Assembly: GCA_011525695.1 (NCBI GenBank)
Contig: WYBX01000094.1
Span: 1 to 33,223 of the forward strand
Length of the DNA: 33,223 bases
DNA from: Verrucomicrobiia bacterium
GTDB taxonomy: Bacteria; Verrucomicrobiota; Verrucomicrobiia; Opitutales; Opitutaceae
Direction of reading: 5' to 3'
The translations under genes were made by a program, and so were the position numbers. Position 1 is the first letter of the stretch; every line of letters starts with the position of its first letter. Below, piece after piece: positions 24,511 to 32,958 of the stretch. A model generated the notes under the pieces. The model did not search any database and was not told where the DNA came from. It was given only the letters and a program-made list of their open reading frames with translations.

Positions 24511-25137
24511 TCAGGCGTCGGATCGGCTGTACTTGATTCCACAGCCGTACGCCTGGGTGGTGCCTTTCTCGATCGGCCTGCCCTCCTTCAGCGCCACGAG
24601 TGCCGCCTTTACATAATTCTTCGCCTTGTGGGTGTCCGCCGCCTTCGCGCTCGGGCTGTCGTCAATCGCCCCCTGGTAGACGAGCACGCCGTCCGGGTTG
24701 ATGACATACAAATGCGGGGTCGCCTTGGCTCCGTAGAGCCGGCCCACCTGCTCGTTTCGATCCTGCAGGTAGGCCGTGACGGTCGTCCCCTGCTGCCTCT
24801 GCCAGGCAGCCGCCTCGGCATCGCTCAAGTTTCCCTGACCGCCAGGCTGGGAGGTATTGATCTGGAGCCACACCGCCCCGTGGGCCGCGGCCGCCTGCTG
24901 CGTTCCCTGCATGTTTTTGCTCTGGTAATGCCGTTTCACGACCGGGCATCCGGAATTCACCCACTCGAGCACGACGGTCCGGCCCTTGTAGTGCGACAGG
25001 GTGTGGGTCTTGCCCTGGATGTCGGTCAACGTGAAGTCAGGCGCCGGCTTTCCGGTTTCCACGGCGTGCGCGAGACTCAGCGGAAAGGCGGTGGCGACGA
25101 CCGCCGCGAACACAAACCAGCAGGTGCTGTTCTTCAT
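24511..25137 (-). CDS. Exported thioredoxin-like / redoxin protein
   Basis: A 208-residue protein from ATG 25137 (MKNSTCWFVFAAVVATAFPLSLAHA), with a signal peptide ending near residue 25. The rest is an AhpC/TSA-like thioredoxin fold: PAPDFTLTDIQGKTHTLSHYKGRTVVLEWVN, then GCPVVKRHY with one Cys (C64) where thioredoxins have CxxC. A second Cys near the C-terminus (C199, QAYGCGIKY) could be the resolving residue. It resembles the family with the consensus NPxCPFVKKHY, found widely in Planctomycetes and Verrucomicrobia. The probable role is extracytoplasmic thiol redox. The partner is unknown. It is divergent from the TPR-like gene. Confidence 0.82.
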   Translation of the reverse strand: MKNSTCWFVFAAVVATAFPLSLAHAVETGKPAPDFTLTDIQGKTHTLSHYKGRTVVLEWVNSGCPVVKRHYQSKNMQGTQQAAAAHGAVWLQINTSQPGGQGNLSDAEAAAWQRQQGTTVTAYLQDRNEQVGRLYGAKATPHLYVINPDGVLVYQGAIDDSPSAKAADTHKAKNYVKAALVALKEGRPIEKGTTQAYGCGIKYSRSDA

Positions 25138-25245
25138 GGGTGGGTGGGGTGAAACCACCGGGACGAAATTCGGATCCGGCCGTTGCGCAACCCGGCCCGG
25201 CCGAATTCGGTTTGCCGGGCAACAGGCGCCCCGTAGCGTCGGCGC

Positions 25246-26739
25246 GTGCGTGGATGGCTCGCCGACTTTGCCCGACTTTTCTGGGGCCTGCTCTACTGGA
25301 ACATCCGCAAGGGCTGGTTCCAGGCCCGGCGGGGCCGGGTGGCCGTTCCCTGCCAGAGTCCCAGCGATTCCGGACGGGCCCTGGAGACGCAATGCGAAGC
25401 CTGCATGAGCTGGGATCGGCCCCAACGCTTCCGCCGCGTATGCCCGCTCCTCGTCGAAACCCCGGACGGGCTGCGCTGTTCCGTCGACGCCCCGGACGTG
25501 CGACCCTTTTGGGGCCGGATGCTCGGCTACTATGGTGGCGTGGCCCTGTTGATCTACGCCATTGGCGTCCTCGGCATCTTCATCTTCCTGCGCACCGTCG
25601 GCTACCCGGTGAGCATCGTGCATGTCGGCCTGCCGCCACTTTGGCACCGGGTCGGGCAGGCGCGCGGTTGGTTCTTCCTCGACCGATCCCAACGGGCCTT
25701 CGCCGCCGGCCGGACCGGCGAGGGACTGCTCTACCTGGCAAACGCGTACGAGTTCGATCCGCAGAACTACTCCGCCGGCCTGGCCCTGGCCAAGAATTAC
25801 CAGGCGGGCCAGCCGGGGCGCTCCGATGAAATCTTCCAGCAGTTGCTGGAGGATCACCCCGACCGGCGCAACGCCACGGCCCAGGACTGGTTCCGTGCGC
25901 TGCTGGCCCGCGGCGACTTCGATGCGATCGTGCGGCTGGCGAGCGGACAACTGGTCCATGGGGGGCCGGCGGCGAACGCCTGGATCCGCGCGCTGCTCTT
26001 CGCCACGCGGCAGGACGGCGATGACACCCCGCTGCGTGACCTGCTCGCGGATCGGCGACCGGCCGCCGCCGCCTGGCACCCGCTGATTGAGACCGAACTG
26101 CTATTCCGCACCGGGCAGGCAGCGGAGGGCCGCCGCCGGATCGAGCAGCCCTGGCCACGCGGCTCACCCCCGTTTGCGCTCTATTACCGGGTCGAAAAGC
26201 TCATCGAACTCGGCGAGGTCCCCGCTGCGCTGGATCTGATGGAGCGGCATCCCGGAGCGCTCGACGACGAGGCCCGCGTCACTCTCCGCCTGGACGCGTT
26301 CGCCACCGCCGGGGCGGCGCAATCGTTGCGGCGCGAAATTGAAACCCTCATCGCACCCAGCCTGGGCCTGCCGCAAAACCTCCCCCGGATCAAAATCCTC
26401 TGCGCCCATCTCGTGCGCCACCCCGATCGGGGTTGGTTTGCGGAACTCAACGCACGCGTCCAGCGGCAGCCCCCTCCCCTCGATAACGACAGCGCCGGGA
26501 TCTGGTTCTCCCTGCTTTGCACCGCCGGGGTCGTGGGCGATGCGGATCTCCTCCACGAGTACACCCGGCGCCTGAAGGATGCGTCGAAGACCCCGTTTGA
26601 TGCCCTGGTGCTGGTCGAGGCATTCTTTCTCGGCCGCACGGTGGAACGTCGCGTCACCAGCTTTCTCCCGATTCTTCCGCTGCCACTCGAGATGACCTAC
26701 GCCCTGATCGAACGGTATCCGTCCCCTAGCTACCCGTGA
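25246..26739 (+). CDS. TPR-like membrane protein with N-terminal Cys cluster
   Basis: A 497-residue protein starting GTG 25246. The N-terminal about 80 residues contain C36, C50, C53, C66 and C78, a spacing compatible with a zinc ribbon (C-x13-C-x2-C-x12-C). A single strong membrane helix lies at about 96-120. The remainder is helical and repeat-like (for example LANAYEFDPQNYSAGLALAKNY and YYRVEKLIELGEVPAALDLMERHP), as in tetratricopeptide proteins. It ends with a GTGA overlap with the exosortase gene, so the two are translationally coupled. A scaffold or accessory role in exosortase-dependent export or sorting is likely but inferred. Confidence 0.7.
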   Translation: MRGWLADFARLFWGLLYWNIRKGWFQARRGRVAVPCQSPSDSGRALETQCEACMSWDRPQRFRRVCPLLVETPDGLRCSVDAPDVRPFWGRMLGYYGGVALLIYAIGVLGIFIFLRTVGYPVSIVHVGLPPLWHRVGQARGWFFLDRSQRAFAAGRTGEGLLYLANAYEFDPQNYSAGLALAKNYQAGQPGRSDEIFQQLLEDHPDRRNATAQDWFRALLARGDFDAIVRLASGQLVHGGPAANAWIRALLFATRQDGDDTPLRDLLADRRPAAAAWHPLIETELLFRTGQAAEGRRRIEQPWPRGSPPFALYYRVEKLIELGEVPAALDLMERHPGALDDEARVTLRLDAFATAGAAQSLRREIETLIAPSLGLPQNLPRIKILCAHLVRHPDRGWFAELNARVQRQPPPLDNDSAGIWFSLLCTAGVVGDADLLHEYTRRLKDASKTPFDALVLVEAFFLGRTVERRVTSFLPILPLPLEMTYALIERYPSPSYP

Positions 26740-28337
26740 GCCCGGCCCTCCCCCTTCTGCCCGCCTTCCGGCGCCTTGCCCTGCCCGGTCGCCTCAACCT
26801 CCTCGTGCTGGCCGCCGGGGTTGCCGCCCTGTGCGGATTGCTCTGGCCCGAATGGGGCAGCAATCCGGATCTCTCGCACGGGTTCTTCATGCCCCTGCTC
26901 TTTCTCCTGCTCCTGCATGAGGGCCGCAGCGCCGGCACCCCGCGGCACGGTGCCGGCAGCGGAGGAATGGGGCTCCTCTTCGCCCTGCTCCTGCTGGGAG
27001 CACTGGCCGCGCTGGCTGCCGCCGGTCTCTATGCCGCCGCGCTCGACTGGTCGCATGCCCTGGTGAAATTCCTCCTGACCGGCGCGCTCACGCTCTTCCT
27101 CGGCTCGGCCTTGCTGGCCTACTCGGATCGCTCCGTACGCTTCATCGGCTTCAACTGGAGTGTCGTCGTCGCGGCCGGCCTCTGGCTGCTGTGCGCGCCA
27201 CTGCCTCCCGGAACCTATTCCCGGCTGACGCTGACCCTGCAGCTTTGGGTCAGTGAGGGCGTGCTGCGGATGCTCCATCTGCTGGGTGTGGCGGCGATCC
27301 GGCACGGCAACATCATCCACATGGCAAACAGCACCGTGGGCGTGGAAGAGGCCTGCAGCGGCGTCCGCAGCCTGATTTCATGCGTGTTTGCGGGGCTCTT
27401 CTTTTCCGCCACGCTCGTGCGGCGACCATGGGCGCGCGCGCTGATCATCCTGCTGGCCGCACCCCTGGCCCTGGGAATGAACTTCCTCCGTTCTCTCGCG
27501 CTCACCTTGATGGCGAACGCCGGCGTCGATATTTCGGGGGTGTGGCACGACGCCACTGGTTTTGCCGTGCTGGGGGTGACCGCAGCGATCCTCGGTGGAC
27601 TCGCGGTCCTGCTCGAACGCGGCGATCAGCCCCGGGCAGCCGCGCCCGAAGCCACCTCGGGCGGCAGCGGCGCGCCTCCAATCCAATGGGCGCTCAGCGC
27701 CGGCCTGGCCATCGCCGTCGTCCTCGTGGCCATTTTCGTGCTCAATACCCGTCCCTCGGTCCGCCGCGATCTGCCGGTTCCGGATCTGATGGCCCTGCTC
27801 CCCGCATCACCCGCCGGATGGCAGGTCAAGACCACGGATCTGTACGAGTTCGCCGGCACGCTGCGCACCGAGCATCTGGCCCAGCGACGCTACGCCCGCG
27901 AGAGCTCCCACGGCCCGGTGGAGATCACGCTGTACGTCGCCTATTGGCGCGCCGGCCAGGCGCCCGTGAGCCTCGTCGCCTCCCACACGCCCGACGCCTG
28001 CTGGCCCGGAGCGGGCTGGTCATCGCTGCCGACGGCCCAGACCCGAATCCAGCTGGCTGCAGCCGGTCGCCTGCTTCCGCCCGCGGAATCCCGCCTCTTC
28101 AAGGCGGGCGAATATCCGCAGCACGTCTGGTTCTGGCACCTGTATGACGGCCGGCCGATCTTCTACGGCGATCCTTATTCGCCCCGCGAACTGCTGGCCA
28201 TCGCGGTGCGGTACGGTTTTCGCCGTGATGGCGACCAGCTGTTCATCCGGGTCTCGAGCAACCGCCCGTGGAACGAGATTGCGGATGAGCCGCTCCTCGC
28301 CGAATTCTTTGCGCGAACCGCCCCGCTCGGACTCTGA
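26736..28337 (+). CDS. Exosortase fused to an EpsI-like domain
   Basis: A 533-residue protein. Residues about 20-290 are the multi-pass exosortase with the typical N-terminal WGSNPDLSHGFFMPLL. The catalytic triad is visible: C207 (VEEACSGVRS), R252 (MNFLRSLAL) and H271 (VWHDATGF). A short linker (about 295-315) and another membrane helix (about 317-335) lead to a C-terminal EpsI-like domain (about 345-533) with ITLYVAYWRAG and SHTPDACWPGAGW, the conserved exosortase-associated motif. The enzyme is expected to cleave or sort proteins with a C-terminal PEP-CTERM-type signal. No target protein with such a signal is seen in the window. The start GTG overlaps the upstream stop. Confidence 0.92.
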   Translation: MSPALPLLPAFRRLALPGRLNLLVLAAGVAALCGLLWPEWGSNPDLSHGFFMPLLFLLLLHEGRSAGTPRHGAGSGGMGLLFALLLLGALAALAAAGLYAAALDWSHALVKFLLTGALTLFLGSALLAYSDRSVRFIGFNWSVVVAAGLWLLCAPLPPGTYSRLTLTLQLWVSEGVLRMLHLLGVAAIRHGNIIHMANSTVGVEEACSGVRSLISCVFAGLFFSATLVRRPWARALIILLAAPLALGMNFLRSLALTLMANAGVDISGVWHDATGFAVLGVTAAILGGLAVLLERGDQPRAAAPEATSGGSGAPPIQWALSAGLAIAVVLVAIFVLNTRPSVRRDLPVPDLMALLPASPAGWQVKTTDLYEFAGTLRTEHLAQRRYARESSHGPVEITLYVAYWRAGQAPVSLVASHTPDACWPGAGWSSLPTAQTRIQLAAAGRLLPPAESRLFKAGEYPQHVWFWHLYDGRPIFYGDPYSPRELLAIAVRYGFRRDGDQLFIRVSSNRPWNEIADEPLLAEFFARTAPLGL

Positions 28338-28347
28338 ACTTCCCATC

Positions 28348-28440
28348 ATGCCCTTTCCCATCACCGTGCTCGAGCGGCGCATCCTCACCGTGCTGGCCGT
28401 GCTGATCATCCTGGGCTTGATTGGACTGGCCGTGCTTTGA
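28348..28440 (+). CDS. 30-residue single-helix membrane peptide
   Basis: A reading frame of 30 codons (MPFPITVLERRILTVLAVLI... GLAVL) between the exosortase and the RskA-domain gene. It has a short basic N-terminus (ERR) followed by one unbroken hydrophobic helix of about 18 residues that ends the protein. This is not a signal peptide in context because nothing follows. The frame begins 10 bp after the exosortase stop. No Shine-Dalgarno is visible. It could be a genuine small operon member or chance; the hydrophobic composition and tight spacing favour a gene. Confidence 0.5.
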   Translation: MPFPITVLERRILTVLAVLIILGLIGLAVL

Positions 28441-28460
28441 AACCACCGGGCCGCCTTGCC

Positions 28461-29093
28461 GTGAACCTGCCTGCCGCCAACGAACCGCCGGATCCCGCAA
28501 CCGGACCGGGATCCGCAGGCGCCGGCCGCCGCCGCTCGCTGCCGTGGGCCGCGGCGTTGGTCCTGGCGCTGCTCGCGGCCTGGCTCACCCAGCGGCTCCT
28601 GACGGAACAATCCCGCGCCCGGCTGCTGGCCGACCAGCTCGCCCTCGCCGAAGTCGCCCTGCGGAGTTCGCAGCAGCAACTCGAGGCCGAACGGATCCTC
28701 GCCTACCGCCATGCCGAAAATCTGCGGGAACAGTCCACCGGCGCCGCGCCCGGTGCCGGTCTCCAGCTTGGCGTCCTCACCTCGGCCCTCGAAGCCGCAC
28801 CCCTGGCACAGGCCGTGGCGGTCTGGGACCCCGGACGCCAGGAGGGGCTTTTCCGCTCCGAGCACCTCCCTCCCCCGGGCCCAGGCCGGGATTACCAGCT
28901 CTGGCTCAGCGACCCGCAGTATCCGGACCCTGTGGACGCCGGTGTGCTCGCGATCGGCCAGACTGCAGCCGGCGGGCAGCTCCGCTTCACCGCCCGGCGA
29001 CCGGTGCTTGCTGTCCACGGCTTTGCCGTCACCCGGGAGCCCAAGGGCGGCGCTGCGAAACCCGGGGGCCCGCTGGTGCTTTCCGGCAAATAG
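28461..29093 (+). CDS. RskA-domain protein (anti-sigma-like, no zinc anti-sigma domain)
   Basis: A 210-residue protein starting GTG 28461. A TTG at 28437, overlapping the upstream stop, would add 8 residues. A membrane helix lies at about 28-45 (LPWAAALVLALLAAWL), then a coiled coil about 48-90. Residues about 110-210 match the extracytoplasmic RskA domain (AVAVWDPGRQEGLF... YQLWLSDP... FAVTREPKGG). Known RskA proteins also have a cytoplasmic zinc-binding anti-sigma segment that holds a sigma factor. It is missing here: the 27 residues before the helix are Pro/Gly-rich and lack His/Cys. No sigma factor gene is adjacent. It may be an envelope sensor that no longer binds a sigma factor. Confidence 0.78.
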   Translation: MNLPAANEPPDPATGPGSAGAGRRRSLPWAAALVLALLAAWLTQRLLTEQSRARLLADQLALAEVALRSSQQQLEAERILAYRHAENLREQSTGAAPGAGLQLGVLTSALEAAPLAQAVAVWDPGRQEGLFRSEHLPPPGPGRDYQLWLSDPQYPDPVDAGVLAIGQTAAGGQLRFTARRPVLAVHGFAVTREPKGGAAKPGGPLVLSGK

Positions 29094-29144
29094 CGGCCTT
29101 TTGAACCTTGTCACCGCGACGCTCGCCATGAGACTTCGCGGCGC

Positions 29145-30332
29145 ATGATCATCAAACCGAAGGTTCGTGGATTCGTGTGCGTGACCGCGCATCCCGAGGG
29201 TTGCGCCGCTCACGTGCAGGAATGGATCGAACATGTGCAGCGCCACGGGAAGATCCCCGGCGGACCGCGCAAGGTCCTCGTGATTGGGGCTTCGACCGGC
29301 TACGGCCTCGCCACCCGGATCACCGCGGCCTTCGGTTCGGACGCCGCCACCCTGGGCATCTTCTACGAACGCCCGTCCGAGGAGGGCCGCCCCGCCACCC
29401 CGGGCTGGTACAACACCATCGCGTTCACCACCGCCGCCCGCGCCGCCGGGCTCTACGCCGGCAACATCAACGGCGACGCCTTTTCCGACGAGATCAAACG
29501 GCAGGCCATCGAAACGATCCGCCGGGATCTCGGGCCGGTCGATCTCGTGGTCTACTCCCTCGCCTCCCCCCGCCGGGTTCATCCCCGGACCAGCGCGGTC
29601 CACCGCTCCGTGCTGAAACCGATCGGCAATCCCTACACCAACAAGACCGTGGACACCGACAAGGGAGTCGTCAGCACGGTCACGATCGAGCCCGCCTCCC
29701 CGCAGGAGATCGCCGACACGATCGCCGTGATGGGCGGTGAGGATTGGGAAATGTGGATGCATGCCCTGGCCGACGCGAAGCTCCTCGCCCCGGGCGCGCA
29801 GTCGGTCGCCTACTCCTACATCGGACCGGAGGTGACCTGGGCCGTCTACCGGAACGGAACGATCGGGATGGCCAAGAACGACCTCGAGCGGGCGGCGAAG
29901 AACATCGACTCGCTGCTCAAGCTGAATGGCGGCGGCCGCGCATTCATCTCGGTCAACAAGGCGCTCGTGACCCAGGCCAGTTCGGCCATTCCCGTCGTTC
30001 CGCTCTACATCTCGATCCTCTACAAGATCATGAAGGCGGCCGGCACCCACGAGGGCTGCATCGAGCAAATCCGCCGGCTGTTCGCGACGCAGATGTACGC
30101 GGGGCATACCCCGGCCTTCGACGAGTCGGGACGCGTCCGGATCGATGACTGGGAGATGCGACCGGAGATCCAGGAGGCGGTCCGCGCCATCTGGCCCCGC
30201 GTCACCACCGAGAACCTGGCGGCCGAAACCGACATCGCCGGCTATCGCGGCGAATTCCTGAAGCTCTTTGGCTTCGGCCTGACCGGCGTCGATTACGAGG
30301 CCGATACCGAGCCGCATCGGCCGATGATGTGA
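29145..30332 (+). CDS. fabV: Trans-2-enoyl-ACP/CoA reductase
   Basis: A 395-residue NADH-dependent enoyl reductase of the FabV/TER family, which saturates trans-2-enoyl thioesters in the last step of fatty-acid elongation. The nucleotide site is GASTGYG (48-54). The catalytic Y-x8-K is Y235 and K244 (AVYRNGTIGMAK). The family-specific SLASPRR lies at 139-144 and the length is standard. FabV-type enzymes are usually triclosan-insensitive, unlike FabI (family knowledge). It starts 51 bp after the RskA-like gene and is followed closely by dtd. Confidence 0.96.
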   Translation: MIIKPKVRGFVCVTAHPEGCAAHVQEWIEHVQRHGKIPGGPRKVLVIGASTGYGLATRITAAFGSDAATLGIFYERPSEEGRPATPGWYNTIAFTTAARAAGLYAGNINGDAFSDEIKRQAIETIRRDLGPVDLVVYSLASPRRVHPRTSAVHRSVLKPIGNPYTNKTVDTDKGVVSTVTIEPASPQEIADTIAVMGGEDWEMWMHALADAKLLAPGAQSVAYSYIGPEVTWAVYRNGTIGMAKNDLERAAKNIDSLLKLNGGGRAFISVNKALVTQASSAIPVVPLYISILYKIMKAAGTHEGCIEQIRRLFATQMYAGHTPAFDESGRVRIDDWEMRPEIQEAVRAIWPRVTTENLAAETDIAGYRGEFLKLFGFGLTGVDYEADTEPHRPMM

Positions 30333-30352
30333 CTCGGAGCCCCGCCCGCGGA

Positions 30353-30805
30353 ATGCGTGCCGTGATCCAACGAGTGACCCGGGCATCGGTTTCCATCGCC
30401 GGCGAAACCACCGGGGACATCGCGTCCGGGCTGCTCGTCCTGCTCGGTATCGCGCCTGACGATACCGAGACGGATGCACGCTGGCTGGCCGAGAAGATCG
30501 CGGCGCTGCGGATCTTCGAGGACACCGACGGTCGGATGAACCGCTCGGTCGTCGAGGCCGGTGGCGGCATCCTCGTGGTGAGCCAGTTCACCCTCTTCGC
30601 CAGCACCCGCAAGGGGACCCGGCCCTCCTTCAACGATGCCGCCAAGCCCGAGGTGGCCCGACCGCTCTACGAGGCGTTCAACCGCTGCGCCACACTGGCA
30701 CTGGGCCGGCCGGTTGCCACCGGGCAATTCGCCGCGCTCATGTCCGTCTCCCTCGTGAACGACGGTCCGGTGACCCTGATCATCGACACCCGGCGGCGGG
30801 AGTGA
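30353..30805 (+). CDS. dtd: D-aminoacyl-tRNA deacylase
   Basis: A 150-residue DTD that removes D-amino acids from mischarged tRNA. The start is ATG 30353 (MRAVIQRVTRASV); an upstream in-frame GTG would overlap fabV. The two hallmark motifs are present: SQFTLFAS (77-84) and NDGPVT (136-141), which supply the cis-Pro chiral proofreading site. The full length matches the family. It lies 20 bp after fabV and is probably in the same transcript. Confidence 0.95.
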   Translation: MRAVIQRVTRASVSIAGETTGDIASGLLVLLGIAPDDTETDARWLAEKIAALRIFEDTDGRMNRSVVEAGGGILVVSQFTLFASTRKGTRPSFNDAAKPEVARPLYEAFNRCATLALGRPVATGQFAALMSVSLVNDGPVTLIIDTRRRE

Positions 30806-30823
30806 GCGGCGCCAAATAAATCC

Positions 30824-30853
30824 TTGCGTTCACTTCCGGCAGACCGCTTATTC
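30824..30853 (+). promoter_or_regulatory. Candidate promoter for rplU-rpmA
   Basis: TTGCGT (30824-30829), then TTATTC (30848-30853) at 18-bp spacing, 12 bp before the rplU start. A short ACCGC/GCGGT hairpin overlaps the leader. Confidence 0.4.
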
Positions 30854-30865
30854 CGCGGTTTTATC

Positions 30866-31180
30866 ATGAAAGCGACCATCAAGACCCAAGGCCAGCAGTT
30901 CACTGTGTCCGAGGGCGACATCCTGACCGTCAACCGTTATCCCGGCACCGAAAAGGGTTCCACCGTCGAGATTAAGGACGTTCTGGCCGCTGGTGAGGGC
31001 GACAGCTTCAAGGTGGGTTCCCCGTTGCTTTCCGGGGCCTCGGTCTCCGCCACCATCCTCGAAAACAAGCGCGGGAAGAAGGTCATCGTTTTCAAGAAGA
31101 AGAAACGCAAGGGCATGGAGCGCAAACGCGGCCACCGCCAGGAGCTCTCGGTCATCAAGATCAGCTCGATCAACACTTAA
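30866..31180 (+). CDS. rplU: 50S ribosomal protein L21
   Basis: A 104-residue large-subunit ribosomal protein that binds 23S rRNA near L20. It starts MKATIKTQGQQFTVSEGD and ends with the conserved basic KKKRKGMERKRGHRQ and IKISSI. It is directly followed by rpmA at 15 bp with a strong AGGAG, the universal rplU-rpmA pairing. Confidence 0.97.
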   Translation: MKATIKTQGQQFTVSEGDILTVNRYPGTEKGSTVEIKDVLAAGEGDSFKVGSPLLSGASVSATILENKRGKKVIVFKKKKRKGMERKRGHRQELSVIKISSINT

Positions 31181-31195
31181 AGGAGAACACACGTC

Positions 31196-31441
31196 ATGGC
31201 GCACAAGAAAGGTCAGGGGACATCCACCAACGGTCGCGAGAGCCACTCCAAGCGGCTCGGCGTGAAACTGTTCGGGGGCCAGGCGGTCCTCGCCGGCAAC
31301 ATCATCGTCCGCCAGCGTGGCACCAAGTTGCACGCCGGCAAGAACGTCGGCACCGGCCGTGATTGGACGCTCTTCGCCCTCAAGGACGGCACGGTGCAAT
31401 TCGACAAGGCCCGTCGCCGGGTCTCGATCGTCACGAGCTGA
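31196..31441 (+). CDS. rpmA: 50S ribosomal protein L27
   Basis: An 81-residue ribosomal protein whose N-terminus reaches the peptidyl-transferase centre. It begins MAHKKGQGTSTNGRES with the conserved GRDS-like motif (GRES) and LGVKLFGGQ. There is no N-terminal extension needing cleavage. AGGAG (31181-31185) lies 10 bp before the start. A terminator follows 28 bp after the stop. Confidence 0.97.
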   Translation: MAHKKGQGTSTNGRESHSKRLGVKLFGGQAVLAGNIIVRQRGTKLHAGKNVGTGRDWTLFALKDGTVQFDKARRRVSIVTS

Positions 31442-31469
31442 ACGAGCCGAGTCACACAGCATTTTTTGA

Positions 31470-31497
31470 GGCCGCCCGCATTCGGGCGGCCTTTTTT
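31470..31497 (+). terminator. Rho-independent terminator of rplU-rpmA
   Basis: A 9-bp stem GGCCGCCCG / CGGGCGGCC with loop CATT, followed by six T. Confidence 0.93.
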
Positions 31498-31575
31498 GTG
31501 CGGAATTTCGTCCCGGTTTTCACCCCGTCCTCCCGGACTTGCACCGCCCCTGACCGTCGCTCACCCTGCACGGGG

Positions 31576-31980
31576 ATGTCCGATCGACTCAGCGAACTCC
31601 GCCGCCAGCGTGCCCTGCTCGAGCAACATCTCGCCTGGCTCGATCGGGAAATCGCTGCCGCGGAACCACCCTCTGCAGGCGAACTGGCACCGGAATCCGG
31701 TTCAGAGCCTGCCGCCTCCGCCGCGATACCGTCCATTCCAGCCACTCCCGCCCCGGGCCCCGGCATTGCCCGTACCGTCCCGGCTCGCGTCGATTCGCCA
31801 ACCTCCTCTGGCAATCAACCGTCGGCCTCCCTCACCGCCGATGCAATGCTCGACAAGTATCGCACCAGTCCGGATACGGTGCGGCAGGATGTTCGCAAGG
31901 GCTGCCTGATCTACTTCACGCTCGCCTTCGTCATCCTGTTCGTCGCGATTGGCATCCTTTGGCTCGCCTTCCGCAGCTAA
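31576..31980 (+). CDS. Hypothetical membrane protein with N-terminal coiled coil
   Basis: A 134-residue unrecognised protein starting ATG 31576 (MSDRLSELRRQRALLEQHLAWLDREIA). Residues 1-28 form a short coiled coil. Residues about 30-85 are Pro/Ala/Ser-rich and low in complexity. Residues about 100-132 hold the single C-terminal membrane helix (IYFTLAFVILFVAIGILWLAF). This gives a tail-anchored layout with the coil in the cytoplasm. It lies after the rpmA terminator, so it needs its own promoter. No function can be proposed. Confidence 0.6.
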   Translation: MSDRLSELRRQRALLEQHLAWLDREIAAAEPPSAGELAPESGSEPAASAAIPSIPATPAPGPGIARTVPARVDSPTSSGNQPSASLTADAMLDKYRTSPDTVRQDVRKGCLIYFTLAFVILFVAIGILWLAFRS

Positions 31981-32059
31981 TCCATCGCCCACCCTGCGGC
32001 ATCGCGACGTCAGTTCAGCTCATCAAACGCCTTCGTCATTGTTGATGTCTTTCGACCCC

Positions 32060-32917
32060 ATGAACTCATTACCCCCTCCCGCCTTCTTCCGGCGCATTTC
32101 GTTCGCGTTGTTTTCATTGGCCCTCGTTTCGTCCGCAGCCGTCGCGGCCGAAGTCCAGCCGCCCCCCGGCTTCAAGTCGCTCTTTGACGGAAAGACCTTC
32201 AATGGCTGGCACAAGGTCGCGCGGCCGCCTGGGACAACCACCGGCGACTGGCGCATCATCGACGGCGTCATCGTCGGCAACCGGATCAAGGGAAATCCCG
32301 AAGGCTCCTATATCCTGACCGATGAGACCTACGGTGACTTTGAACTCCTGATCGACGCCAATCCCGCCTGGCCGGCTGACACCGGGATCCTGGTCCGCAA
32401 CACTGACCGCGGAGCGGAAGGCATACAGATCCATTGCGATTATCGCGACGAAGGCAGCATCGGCACCTTTTACTTCAATGGCATGCTGCCCCACCCCGCC
32501 GCGCGCGTTCGTCATTTCGGATTCACCGCCGAAAAAGATCCGTCCGGAAACGTCACTGCCTTGAAGTACTTTCCGAACGTCGAGACGGAAAAAAGGGGTC
32601 TCAGTTATCACTGCCCACCGGCGGATTTTTTCAAGGCCTGGAAGGTCGGCCAGTGGAATACCATCCGGATTCGCTGTGTCGGTGCGCCGCTGCCGACCAT
32701 CACGACCTGGATCAATGGCGTGAAGATCGCCGAGATGAACACAGCCACGATGGGGGAATCGAAGCCGGATTATGACCTCGCCGCCGTTTCGCGAATCGTC
32801 CGGAGCCGCGGCCGAATCGGGCTCGAAGTGCACAACGTTCGGACGCTCGATAATCCGCCGAACTGGGGCGACACCGGCCGGTGCCGCTGGCGCAACATCT
32901 TCATCCGGGAACTCTGA
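32060..32917 (+). CDS. Exported DUF1080 / 3-keto-disaccharide hydrolase-like protein
   Basis: A 285-residue protein starting ATG 32060 (MNSLPPPAFFRRISFALFSLALVSS); ATG 32045 would add 5 residues. There is a signal peptide to about residue 30. The mature part is a concanavalin-like beta sandwich of the DUF1080 family: FKSLFDGKTFNGWHKV, then WRIIDGVIVG and DFELLIDANP, ending GRIGLEVHN. The family is abundant in Verrucomicrobia and Planctomycetes. Some members hydrolyse 3-keto-glycosides. The substrate here is unknown. An REP-like hairpin and the group II intron follow. Confidence 0.85.
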   Translation: MNSLPPPAFFRRISFALFSLALVSSAAVAAEVQPPPGFKSLFDGKTFNGWHKVARPPGTTTGDWRIIDGVIVGNRIKGNPEGSYILTDETYGDFELLIDANPAWPADTGILVRNTDRGAEGIQIHCDYRDEGSIGTFYFNGMLPHPAARVRHFGFTAEKDPSGNVTALKYFPNVETEKRGLSYHCPPADFFKAWKVGQWNTIRIRCVGAPLPTITTWINGVKIAEMNTATMGESKPDYDLAAVSRIVRSRGRIGLEVHNVRTLDNPPNWGDTGRCRWRNIFIREL

Positions 32918-32958
32918 CCCAGGATTCCAGATTCCCGGTCGGAATGACCTTCCTGGAG

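Noticed and set aside
28020..30479. Very long open frame on the minus strand across the RskA and fabV genes
   Set aside because: It is antisense to FabV, which has an intact Y-x8-K site, and shows no recognisable domain.
30843..30859. Ribosomal L21 leader regulatory RNA
   Set aside because: Only a 5-bp hairpin is present in a leader of a few dozen bases, too little to support a structured leader.
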